Below, one piece after another: positions 36,776 through 46,400 of a stretch of DNA of 64,000 nt. Under the pieces are notes generated by a model, which was given only the letters and a program-made list of their open reading frames with translations, was not told where the DNA came from and did not search any database. The stretch spans positions 1 to 64,000 of the forward strand of contig CAILLK010000154.1 of the NCBI GenBank assembly GCA_903835005.1. Reading direction: 5' to 3'. The stretch comes from an uncultured Bacteroidota bacterium (GTDB taxonomy: Bacteria; Bacteroidota; Bacteroidia; Chitinophagales; Chitinophagaceae). Within the stretch, counting starts at the first letter, position 1. Each line of letters begins with the position of its first letter. A program made the translations under genes and the position numbers.

Positions 36776-37915
36776 ATGAGCCGTTATCTGTATCCGCCCG
36801 CTTTTATTGCGTTGCTTCTTTTCCCGTTTTATGCCTGCCAGGCGCAGGATATTAAGGATTGGGAAGGTTTTGGTATGGAAGTAAATGCCTTTACGGGGAA
36901 AGTAGTTAAGCATACCCCCAAATTTCATTTGCCGGTACCAGACCTGACAACAGGTATGGACTTCAATTTCCAATGGAAAACGTTTGGCCGTAAAGAATGG
37001 CAGCAGCGCAGAAGGTTCCCCATTGTTGGCCTGGGAGTAACCTATACCAACTATGGTATTGACTCCATTTATGGCCGCTGTATCAGCCTTTATCCCAATC
37101 TGGTTATTCCGCTCATTACCGGCAAATACCTGGAATGGACCATGAGAATAGGCGATGGTATTGCCTATGTGAGCAGGGACTATTCCCGGTTGCACCCTTT
37201 CGATACTATGAATAATGCTATAGGCAGCAAGGTAAATGACTATGGCTCTTTCCTTATGGACCTCCGGTATCATGTCAATAAGCATTGGGATGTGCAAGCC
37301 GGTATCAATTTCTCCCATATTTCCGATGCCTCTTTCCACCAGCCAAACCTGGGTATAAATCTGGTAGGTGAGCATTTCGGGATAAAATATTTCCCGGTTT
37401 CGTCAGTGCCAAAGCACATAATCCGTAACCTGAAACCATTAAAGAACAGGTGGCTGTTTGAATTCCGCGGCACACTTGCATTCGATGGGGCCAATGCGCC
37501 TTCAGGACCGGAATATCCCATCTACCTGGCTTCTGCATACGTTAGCAAACGATGGATCAGTAAGAACAAATTCTTTGGTGGTATTGACTATTCCTACCAC
37601 ACCAACATTTATGCCTACCTGCGGAATAATATCAATTTTGTTACCCCCGGCACTGAAGCGGAGCATTCCTACAAAAGCGCTCTTTTTGCCGGCAATGAGT
37701 TTCTTCTGGGCAGGGTAGGAGTTGTGTTGCAGGTGGGCGCTTATATACACCAGGCCTTTCTTACACAAGGAAAGATCTATGAAAAGCTGGGTGGTAATCT
37801 TTACCTTGTTAAAAAAGAACACGGGCCGGTAAAAGAATTCTTTCTGTGCGGATTTCTCAAGACTCATTTGTCAGTAGCAGAGTTGGCTGAATTTGGTTTT
37901 GGCATGGGATTCTGA
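36776..37915 (+). CDS. PagL-like lipid A 3-O-deacylase / acyloxyacyl hydrolase
   Basis: Outer-membrane beta-barrel of 379 aa. A start 11 codons upstream is possible, but the later ATG gives a standard signal peptide (MSRYLYPPAFIALLLFPFYA, with a Cys before CQAQ that could mark it as a lipoprotein). PagL enzymes cleave the ester-linked acyl chain at position 3 of lipid A. The catalytic motif is seen in INFSHISDASFHQPNLGINL: His181 and Ser183 match PagL H-x-S, and the Asn-x-Gly later in the motif is also conserved. Alternating beta strands continue to the end (FGFGMGF). The N-terminal ~150 residues are longer than in Pseudomonas PagL, as in other Bacteroidota members. Confidence 0.8.
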   Translation: MSRYLYPPAFIALLLFPFYACQAQDIKDWEGFGMEVNAFTGKVVKHTPKFHLPVPDLTTGMDFNFQWKTFGRKEWQQRRRFPIVGLGVTYTNYGIDSIYGRCISLYPNLVIPLITGKYLEWTMRIGDGIAYVSRDYSRLHPFDTMNNAIGSKVNDYGSFLMDLRYHVNKHWDVQAGINFSHISDASFHQPNLGINLVGEHFGIKYFPVSSVPKHIIRNLKPLKNRWLFEFRGTLAFDGANAPSGPEYPIYLASAYVSKRWISKNKFFGGIDYSYHTNIYAYLRNNINFVTPGTEAEHSYKSALFAGNEFLLGRVGVVLQVGAYIHQAFLTQGKIYEKLGGNLYLVKKEHGPVKEFFLCGFLKTHLSVAELAEFGFGMGF

Positions 37916-38064
37916 TTCACCATTTATTCAATTCTGAGACTTTAATAAATCAAAAGTAAACCGGATTTAGAGGCCTTAAAAACCTTTTGCAAATGGCTGC
38001 TTTATGTGCGTTTATATTGACACAGCAAGCTGCAAATATTCTATTATGACTGGAGTGAAAAAAT

Positions 38065-38094
38065 AAAAACTCCCGGGTTGTTCCGGGAGTTTTT
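38065..38094. terminator. Bidirectional terminator
   Basis: Perfect 12-bp stem AAAAACTCCCGG / CCGGGAGTTTTT with loop GTTGTT. It lies between the convergent PagL-like gene and the large surface-protein gene and gives a T tract on both strands. Confidence 0.9.
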
Positions 38095-38127
38095 ATTAAC
38101 ATATTGCATACTTATTTTGTGCGGTTT

Positions 38128-41100
38128 TTATTGCTCAATAACCAGCTTGCTACTATAAAATACCTTATCTGATTTGATGGTTATCAGGTAAATGCCATCC
38201 TTTATTCCGTTAAGGTTAAGGGTATTTCCCGTTGTTACATTCAGCTCTGTTGTAGTCCTCAGCACATCCCTGCCGGTAACGTCGGTAAGTATAATATCCG
38301 CATTACCAGCTGATGCCTTATCAGTCCTGATATTCAGGACTCCCGCTGCAGGATTTGGATATACAGTAATACCTTTTGCCTGGGCCAAAACCACAGGTGT
38401 TTTCGTATTATCATACGGTGTGATGGTGCCACTGGTAATGTGCTGTTTGAAATCTACAGCAGTTACAGAATCCGAGCCGGGAGCCAGCCTGATAACCGAC
38501 GAAGGTGTAGTATAATACTTATAGTTTGCCGGATAGATCATATAGCTGCCATCTGTCAGGTTACTGAATGAATAATTGCCAGTTGAGTCGGTATAGGTGT
38601 AGGAGAGCAGATTGCCTGTTGTATCGGTAAGGTAAATGATCATACCCTTTGCAGGAGCATCTGATGATGTATTCCTGCCTGCGCCCGATACCACATAGCC
38701 CGCAATAAAGCCAGGGCCCGGAGGCACAGTGCCATAAAGCATATTGATATGCATGGTATCATAAGCGCCGCTGTGCGCTACAGTTGCTGCCAGATACCAA
38801 TACGGTGTAGAAAGGCTGTAAGTAGGTATGTATCCGCTTGTACCCGGAACCGAGCTGTTCAGCTTGGCTTTTACCAGGTAATTACCGGATGGCTCATCCA
38901 TAAACTGGTAATAAGGTGTTCCGGTAACCATGCAATTGGTAGTGGAATCGGTAGCCAGTATACTGCTGTCAATCGGGTTGAACTGAATCAGCCAAACAGT
39001 AAAGGTATCGGTAGATGAACCGGAATAAGTGATATACCCTGAAATCCTGTTGCCATCTACAGTTACTGTATCGGTGCCTGTGCATCCCAGGCCATCAGTT
39101 CCGGTAACGGTATATTGAGTAGTAGCAGCAGGTATCAATGATGCAGATGAACAGGTAGTGCAGGACAGTCCGGTTGATGGCGACCATGTATATCCGGTAC
39201 CCCCGCCTGCTGTAAGTGTCATGGTTGGACCGCATCCGGTCGATGTTACTGCTGCTGTAATAGCCGGTACATCAATTGCCATTGTTACAGAAGTGGTGAC
39301 AGTTGGCGACAGTATACAGGTTGAGCTGCTGGTCATAAGCACCGCAACCACATCACCGGTAAGTGGCACATAGCTGAAAGTGCTGCTGGTGGCGCCCGCG
39401 ACAGTCGTTCCATTCACTGTCCATGAGTAGGACGGAGTAGATCCGCCGCCGGTTTCACTCGTAGTAAATGTAGTGGATGTTCCTGCACAAACTGTGGTTC
39501 CGGGGCTGGCACTGATAACTATTGTTGGGGTAACAGGCGATGTAACGGTCATTGCTAAACTAGCTGTAGCTGTAGCAGGCACTACACATGCAGAGCTGCT
39601 GGTCATAGTAACACCTACAATATCACCGGCAAGCGGCACATAACTATAGCTGGAGCTTGTAGCGCCGGAAATGGCTATCCCGTTCACAGACCATGCATAT
39701 CCGGGTGTAGGCCCGCCTACTACAGGGGTGGCAGAAATGGTTACTGTAGTTCCGGCACAAACACTTAAACCCGGGCTGGCAGTAATGGATACCGTTGGTG
39801 GTCCTGTTGTAGGGTTAATTATTACAATGGCGCTGCTGCTCATATTATTTGAGCAGGTTGTAGACGTATTGGTAGCAACAACTGTATATGTTCCTGCTGC
39901 AGTCTGTAACCCGAAGCTGATACTGCCGCCGGTACCCGCAACTGGTGCGCCAACTGCCCCGGTACCCATATACAACTGATAACTTACACCTGCATCAGAA
40001 TTACTCAATCCTACTGCTACACCTGTGCCGCCGCTGCAATAGCTGCCGCCGCCGGTCACTGTATATACATTTGGAAGAGATGATACAGTTACGGTAACAG
40101 ACCCAGTCATAACATTGGTGCAGGAAGTTGTGGTATTTGTGGCTACAACTGTATAAGTGCCTGCAGCTGAGTGCAAACCAAAACTGATGGTTGAACCAGT
40201 TCCTGGTACAGGTGTCCCTACTGCTACAGAACCTATATAAAGCTGGTAGTTTGTTCCGGACTGTGACCCTGAAAGGCCGATAGTCACGCCACTGCCGCCT
40301 GTACAGTAGGTGCCGCCGCCGGTAATGCTATAGGCGGTAGGCAAAGGGTTGACAGCGATTACAACACTGCCTGCCATAGAACTGGTACAGGTTGTAGAGC
40401 CATCTGTGCCCACAATAGTATAGCTGCCTGAACCGGTAAACAAGCCAAAACTTAAAGTGCCTCCGGTGCCTGCAAGTGGAGTTCCCACAGCAACACCGCC
40501 CAGGTACAACTGGTAACTGATACCTATAACCGAACCGCTAAGCGTAATAGCGACTCCTGCTCCTCCGCTGCAATAAGTGCCTCCTCCTGCTATAGTATAA
40601 ACTGCGGGCAAAGCGGCAATTACCACTGTGGCACTGCCTGACATGGTACTCAAACAACCGGTTGAAGCATTGGTGGCGGTAACGGTATAAACACCCGAAA
40701 CAGTCTGCAGTCCAAAACTAAGTGCAGAACCGGTGCCGCTTATTATGGACCCGACCGGAATGCCACCCCTGTATAATTGATAATTTACTCCGGTTTGAGA
40801 ACCGGAAAGAGAGACATTTACTCCTGAGCCTCCGGTACAATAACTTCCGCCACCGGTAACTGTATAAGTAGCCGGTACCGGATTAACAGATACTACTGCA
40901 GTGCCCGACATACTATTGGTACAACTGGTAGTGACATCTGTAGCCACAACTGTATAAGTGCCTGCCGCAGTCTGCAAGCCAAAACTAATTCCGGAGCCTG
41001 TTCCGGCTACCGGAGAACCTACAGGGATGCCCGACATTAATAATTGATAACTTACCCCGGTCTGAGAACCTGCAAGCGAGATGTTTGAACCTGCACCGCC

Positions 41101-43398
41101 GGCACAATAAGCACCTCCGCCAACAACAGTGAAAACTGATGGTAAGGGGCTAACTGAAACAGATACGCTGCCGGTCATGGTGCCGGTACAACCGGTGCCA
41201 CTGGTTGCAGAAACGGTATATACGCCCGGAGTGGTCATTAAGCCAAAATTGAATGACGAGCCGGTACCGCTAACTGCCGACCCTACCGGAGAACCGCCGT
41301 AATACAACTGATAGGATGTTCCGGTTACAGAACCGGAAAGACCGACATTTACACCTGTGCCCCCTGAACAATATGCGCCGCCGCCGGTGACTGTAAAGGC
41401 TGTTGGTGATGTACTGATCGAAACAACAGCGCTGCCGGACATAGTAGCAGAGCAGGCAGTTGCTGTATTTGTAGCAATTACAGTATAGGTGCCGGGTGTG
41501 GTTTGCAACCCGAAGTTTATAGCACCGCCTGTGCCAGCTAGAGGAGCACCAACTATAACAGCACCATTGTATAATTGATAGATAGCGCTTGGTGAAGAGT
41601 TAGAAAGCCCAACATTTACTCCTGTACCACCTGGGCAGTAAGAACCACCTCCGGTAACAGAATAAGTTACCGGTAACGGATTAATAGAAATGGTGGCAGA
41701 GCCCCCCATCGTAGCTGCACATAAAGTAGTTACATTAGTACCGATAACTGTATAACTTCCTGTTGAGGTAAGGTAACCAAAATCCAAAATGCCGCCGGTA
41801 CCAGCTAATGTAGCAATTGTAGCACCACCCAGGTATAAAGTGTAATTCACGCCTGTTGAAGATCCGATCAGAGTTACATCTACCCCCGTACCTCCGCTGC
41901 AATAGGAGCCACCTCCGCTTACTGTAAATAAAGTTAAGCTGGTAATAGAAACTGAGGCACTACCACTCATAGTATTGGAACAACCTGTTACTGGGCTGTT
42001 GGCAATTACTGTATAGGTCCCCGCCATTGTTTGCAGTCCAAAACTAAGAGCTATGCCGGTACCCGGTACAGGAGCGCCTATAGGTACAAGACCATTGTAT
42101 AATTGATAATTAACACCGGTCTGAGAGCCCGATAATCCTACCACAACACCCGTACCGCCTGCACAATAACTGCCGCCGCCTGTAACTGAAAACACTGTGG
42201 GTAAGGGATTCGTTGAAACTGTTGCACTGCTTACCATGGTAGCCGTGCATCCTGTACCTCCAGTTGCAGTTGCTGTATATGTTCCCGGAGTGGTCATCAG
42301 TCCGAAATTAAACGGACTGCCGGTTCCCGTAATGGGTGCGCCTATTGGTACTCCACCAAGAAGTAATTGATAACTGACGCCGGAGGTGGAACCGGAAAGC
42401 CCCACATACACACCTGAGCCGCCGGTGCAAAAAGTACCACCGCCGGTTACTGCAAAAAGTGCAGGGCTTGCAGTTACCGTTATAGATTTAGTCACAAAAC
42501 AGCCGGTACCAATAGTATAAGTTATAGTTGCAACACCGGCCGATACGCCGGTAACCACACCTGTGGTGGTATTGACAGTCGCAATTGAGGAAGCGCTGGA
42601 AATAAAGGTGCCACCTATACTGGCATCACTCAGGGTTGCACTGCCGCCGGCGCATACAGTTGATGCCCCTGTTATAGGTGCAGGTGCAACGGTTACCGTC
42701 ATTGGTTTTGTTGCCGTACATCCTGTACCTAATGTATAAGATAGAATGGTAGTACCCACAGAAATTCCGGTAACTATTCCGGTTACCGGGTCTACAGAGC
42801 CTACTGCAGGAGCTGAAATGCTCCATGTACCTCCTCCGGGAGATGCGGCCTCGGTGCAGGTAGCGCCTGGACACACCGTTGACGGGCCTGTAATTGGTGC
42901 AGGCAGCGGATTAACAGTAATTGTTATTGCTGTCATGCATGTGCTTGGTAAGGTATAGGTAAGGTTTACAACTCCCGGCGAAATACCTGTTACTACTCCT
43001 GTGCCTGAATTTATAGTTGCAATCAGCGGATTACTGGAGCTCCAGGTTCCACCTGTTGTACCTATAGTTTCAGTTACCGGACTGCTAACACAAATGTTTG
43101 TCGGGCCAGTAATTCCCGGTGGCAGAGCATCTATGGTTACATTTTGAATGGAATATGCCGATCCGACTGTATAGGTAATGGTTACAGCACCTACAGTTAC
43201 TCCAGTAACAATACCGGTGCCGGCCACAACCGGCGCTATTGCAGGATTACTGCTAGTCCATGTGCCACCGGCTGTGGTATCTGCTTCTGTTCCGGTACTA
43301 CCGATGCAGATATGGATTGGCCCGCTTATGGCGCCGACTTGTGCAAAAGAAGACAGGCATATAAGTAATGCCAGAATCGTAAGGTTAAGGTGTTTCAT
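38128..43398 (-). CDS. Giant T9SS surface protein with ten GGG-x-[YF]-C repeats
   Basis: Secreted protein of 1756 aa with a signal peptide (LTILALLICLSSFAQ). Order: four BIG2-like Ig repeats (~20-310); ten tandem repeats of ~88 aa, each opening [VI]xGGGx[YF]CxGGxG and containing YQL, GTG, FG and [MA]xGSA (~312-1190); two SITASPG...SVNG Ig domains; a GCGPTMTLTAGGGTGYTWSP segment; and two carboxypeptidase-regulatory-like domains (GNRISGYITYSG; DSTGNYSFSNLTDGSYMIYP). It ends in a T9SS sorting domain (YPNPAAGVLNI, IKDGIYLITI, SSKLVIEQ). Each 88-aa unit keeps two or so Cys. It is adhesin-like, and the next gene upstream is a paralogue with an equivalent C-terminal half. Confidence 0.92.
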   Translation of the reverse strand: MKHLNLTILALLICLSSFAQVGAISGPIHICIGSTGTEADTTAGGTWTSSNPAIAPVVAGTGIVTGVTVGAVTITYTVGSAYSIQNVTIDALPPGITGPTNICVSSPVTETIGTTGGTWSSSNPLIATINSGTGVVTGISPGVVNLTYTLPSTCMTAITITVNPLPAPITGPSTVCPGATCTEAASPGGGTWSISAPAVGSVDPVTGIVTGISVGTTILSYTLGTGCTATKPMTVTVAPAPITGASTVCAGGSATLSDASIGGTFISSASSIATVNTTTGVVTGVSAGVATITYTIGTGCFVTKSITVTASPALFAVTGGGTFCTGGSGVYVGLSGSTSGVSYQLLLGGVPIGAPITGTGSPFNFGLMTTPGTYTATATGGTGCTATMVSSATVSTNPLPTVFSVTGGGSYCAGGTGVVVGLSGSQTGVNYQLYNGLVPIGAPVPGTGIALSFGLQTMAGTYTVIANSPVTGCSNTMSGSASVSITSLTLFTVSGGGSYCSGGTGVDVTLIGSSTGVNYTLYLGGATIATLAGTGGILDFGYLTSTGSYTVIGTNVTTLCAATMGGSATISINPLPVTYSVTGGGSYCPGGTGVNVGLSNSSPSAIYQLYNGAVIVGAPLAGTGGAINFGLQTTPGTYTVIATNTATACSATMSGSAVVSISTSPTAFTVTGGGAYCSGGTGVNVGLSGSVTGTSYQLYYGGSPVGSAVSGTGSSFNFGLMTTPGVYTVSATSGTGCTGTMTGSVSVSVSPLPSVFTVVGGGAYCAGGAGSNISLAGSQTGVSYQLLMSGIPVGSPVAGTGSGISFGLQTAAGTYTVVATDVTTSCTNSMSGTAVVSVNPVPATYTVTGGGSYCTGGSGVNVSLSGSQTGVNYQLYRGGIPVGSIISGTGSALSFGLQTVSGVYTVTATNASTGCLSTMSGSATVVIAALPAVYTIAGGGTYCSGGAGVAITLSGSVIGISYQLYLGGVAVGTPLAGTGGTLSFGLFTGSGSYTIVGTDGSTTCTSSMAGSVVIAVNPLPTAYSITGGGTYCTGGSGVTIGLSGSQSGTNYQLYIGSVAVGTPVPGTGSTISFGLHSAAGTYTVVATNTTTSCTNVMTGSVTVTVSSLPNVYTVTGGGSYCSGGTGVAVGLSNSDAGVSYQLYMGTGAVGAPVAGTGGSISFGLQTAAGTYTVVATNTSTTCSNNMSSSAIVIINPTTGPPTVSITASPGLSVCAGTTVTISATPVVGGPTPGYAWSVNGIAISGATSSSYSYVPLAGDIVGVTMTSSSACVVPATATASLAMTVTSPVTPTIVISASPGTTVCAGTSTTFTTSETGGGSTPSYSWTVNGTTVAGATSSTFSYVPLTGDVVAVLMTSSSTCILSPTVTTSVTMAIDVPAITAAVTSTGCGPTMTLTAGGGTGYTWSPSTGLSCTTCSSASLIPAATTQYTVTGTDGLGCTGTDTVTVDGNRISGYITYSGSSTDTFTVWLIQFNPIDSSILATDSTTNCMVTGTPYYQFMDEPSGNYLVKAKLNSSVPGTSGYIPTYSLSTPYWYLAATVAHSGAYDTMHINMLYGTVPPGPGFIAGYVVSGAGRNTSSDAPAKGMIIYLTDTTGNLLSYTYTDSTGNYSFSNLTDGSYMIYPANYKYYTTPSSVIRLAPGSDSVTAVDFKQHITSGTITPYDNTKTPVVLAQAKGITVYPNPAAGVLNIRTDKASAGNADIILTDVTGRDVLRTTTELNVTTGNTLNLNGIKDGIYLITIKSDKVFYSSKLVIEQ
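39815..42460 (-). repeat. Ten tandem coding repeats of ~264 bp
   Basis: In-frame repeats of about 88 codons inside the 1756-aa protein, ten copies. They share the codon pattern for [VI]xGGGx[YF]C and FGL[QM]T but have diverged at third positions. They are large enough for recombination to change the copy number. Unit borders are approximate. Confidence 0.85.
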
Positions 43399-43479
43399 AT
43401 TTATAGATATTTGAAGATAAAGATACTATGTTTTGTTTACCTATTAAAAAATGTTGTTGATCCAGATGATAAACCCTGT

Positions 43480-46400
43480 TTATTTAATCATCAGCTTCCC
43501 GCAGTAATTGATATTTTCCGATTTTATGGTCAGCACATAAATACCAGGATTAATACCGCTGAGGTCTATCTGTGATTTTGATTGTTTAGGATTGGACTGT
43601 CTTATTGCCGCTACATCCTCTGATGAGGTATATACAACTCTGCCGGTCATATCCGCAAGTACTATTGTTGCTGTTCCATTGGCATCCGGGCCCCATACAA
43701 TATTTTCTGTACCGCTGGCAGGGTTGGGGTAAAGAATAACAGAATTAGCGGTAATGGCAGCCACATTTTTAACCCCTTCTGGCGTAATCGGTGTAATAAC
43801 CCTTGAGTCATTATATTGCCTGAAGTTCACACCGTTTGCACTGTCGGCAGTACTGTTGAGCATAATCACTGATGAAGGTATGGTTGTGAAAGAAAAATCC
43901 TCCGGATAAATAAGGTAATTACCAAGGGATATATTACTGAATGAATACTTCCCGCTGTTATCGGTATAGGTGCTGGTCAGTACAAAGTTCGAAACTGCAT
44001 CTACCAGGTATACCAGCATTCCTTTTGAAGGGGCAGTAGCTGAGGTTCCCCTTCCGGCCCCGTTCGATATCAGCCCGCTGATAAATCCAGGTCCCGGTGG
44101 CACCGTGCCATATACCATATTGATGTGCAGGGTATCGGTACCTGCTACGTGCGCCACACTGGCAGCATTGTACCAGTAAGGTGTAGACAGGCTATAGGTT
44201 GGTATATATCCGCTGGTTCCGGTTACCTGGCCTTCCAGTTTGGCTTTAACCATATAATTACCTGCCGCCTTTCCATCAAATTCATAATAAGGAATATCAC
44301 CGTTCCTGCAGGTATAAACAGAATCAAGCGCCAGTATGCTGCTGTCGGTTGAATTAAATTGTATCAGCCACACTTTAAAGGTATCTGTTGCCGCACCGGT
44401 ATAAGATATATATCCCGATATCCTGTTACCGTTTACGGTTACCGATGCGGTATCTGAGCATCCACCGGGGCCAGAAACAGTTACTGTATAAATAGTAGTA
44501 GCAGCGGGGTTTGCAGTTGTTATGGCACAGGTATCGCAGCCAAGGCCTGAGGTGGGCAACCACGATATTAAGCTGCCGCCGGCAGCTGTAAGTGTATAAT
44601 CACCCCCACACGCTGCGCCCGAGGCTGTAGCTGTTGCTACCAGTACTGCATCAACTGTAACGGTGATAAAGGAATAACAGCCCATATCTGTGGTATAGGT
44701 CATATTTACGGTACCAGCCGATATTGCTGTTACCACGCCGGTAAACCCGCCTACAGTAGATATTATTGCTACGGCCGGATCAGAACTGTTCCAGATTCCG
44801 CCAGCAAGTGTATCGGATAAAATTGTGCTGCTGCCCACACATAGCGCAGATAGTCCGGTAACCGCGGGTGTAGTCATAACATGCATTGCAGTTGATGCGG
44901 AAGTGCTTGCCGGCACAGCACATGCAGCGCTGCTGGTCATGTGCACACTAACTATATCGCCATCTGCGGGGGTATAGGAGAAAGTACTTGCTGCCCCCCC
45001 GGTTACCGTACCATTTACTAACCACTGATAAGCTGGCAGTGATCCCCCGTTTATGGCAGTGGCAGCATAATTCACAGGTGTTCCTGCGCATACCGTATCG
45101 CCGGGTGCAATGCTCATGCTCACTGATGGAACAACCGGTGGCGTTACGGAAATAGTAGCTGATAACGCCATATCAGAAGAGCAGGCTGTTCCGGGATTTG
45201 ATGCATTTACTGTATAAATACCTGCGGCAGTCAGCAGGCCAAAATCAAGGGCAGTTCCGGTGCCCATCACACCCGGGCCTGCGGCTGAACCACCGTTATA
45301 GAGCTGGTAAATAATGCCTGCCGATGAGCCATCGGTACCGATATGCACTCCTGTACTACCACCGCAATAAGAACCGCCGCCGGTAACATGAAAAACTGCC
45401 GGAAGGGGATATACATTCACATTGGCTATTCCTGCCATTTCCGATATACACCCGGTTACTGTATTTGCCGCCGAAACAGTATAGCTGCCAGGTATAGTTT
45501 GCAGACCAAAATCAAGTGCGTATCCGGAACCGCTTAGGGGTGCACCCACAGCTGTTGTGCCGCGATAGAGCTGGTATGCAATCCCTGCACCTGATAAACT
45601 CAGGTTAATATGCACGCCGCTTCCACCTGAGCAATACCCTGTTGAGGAGGCGGTTACGGTCCATACTTCGGGTAGCGGATTTATGGAAATGCTTACACTG
45701 CCGGTCATATTGCCGGTGCAGCCTGTTACTGCGTCCGCTGCTGTAATAGTGTAGATTCCGGTTGTTATCTGAAGTCCAAAATCGAGGGCAGCGCCTGTTC
45801 CGTAAAGATGAAACATTGTTGGTGCGCCATTACAATAGAGCACATACTCTTTGCCCGATTCTGAACCGGCCAGGCCCACATGCACTCCTGTGCCACCACT
45901 GCAGTACCCGCCACCTCCGGTAACCGCGAATGGTGCTGGCTGGGGGTTAATCGTAATTACAGCACTGCCGCTCATTATTGCAGTGCAGCCGGTAGCAAAG
46001 CTCGTGGCAATAATACCATAGGTGCCTGCTAGATTGTGGTAACCAAAATTGATCGTGCTGCCTGTACCCGAAAATGCAGTACCCGTCATCAAACTGCCAT
46101 TATACAACTGATAACTTATTCCTGTTTCCGAACCAGACAATGCAATCATTGACCCTGCTGAACCACCGCAAAAGGTACCGCCGCCGCTAACTGTATAAGT
46201 TCCGGGCAAAGTATTCATAGTAACTGTGGCCGTACCGGTCATGTTTTTTGTGCAGCCTGCCATATTGCTGGCGGTTACGGTATAGGCTCCTAATGAAGTC
46301 TGCGGACCGAAACTGATAGCTGATCCGGAGCCTGGTACCGGCGTTCCTGTTGGGGCACCTGAATGATATAATTGGTATTCATTGCCTGCTTCTGTTCCGG

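Noticed and set aside
39815-42460. Regular ~264-bp repeats that might suggest a CRISPR or satellite array
   Set aside because: The units are in frame, encode a conserved protein module and are far longer than CRISPR repeats.
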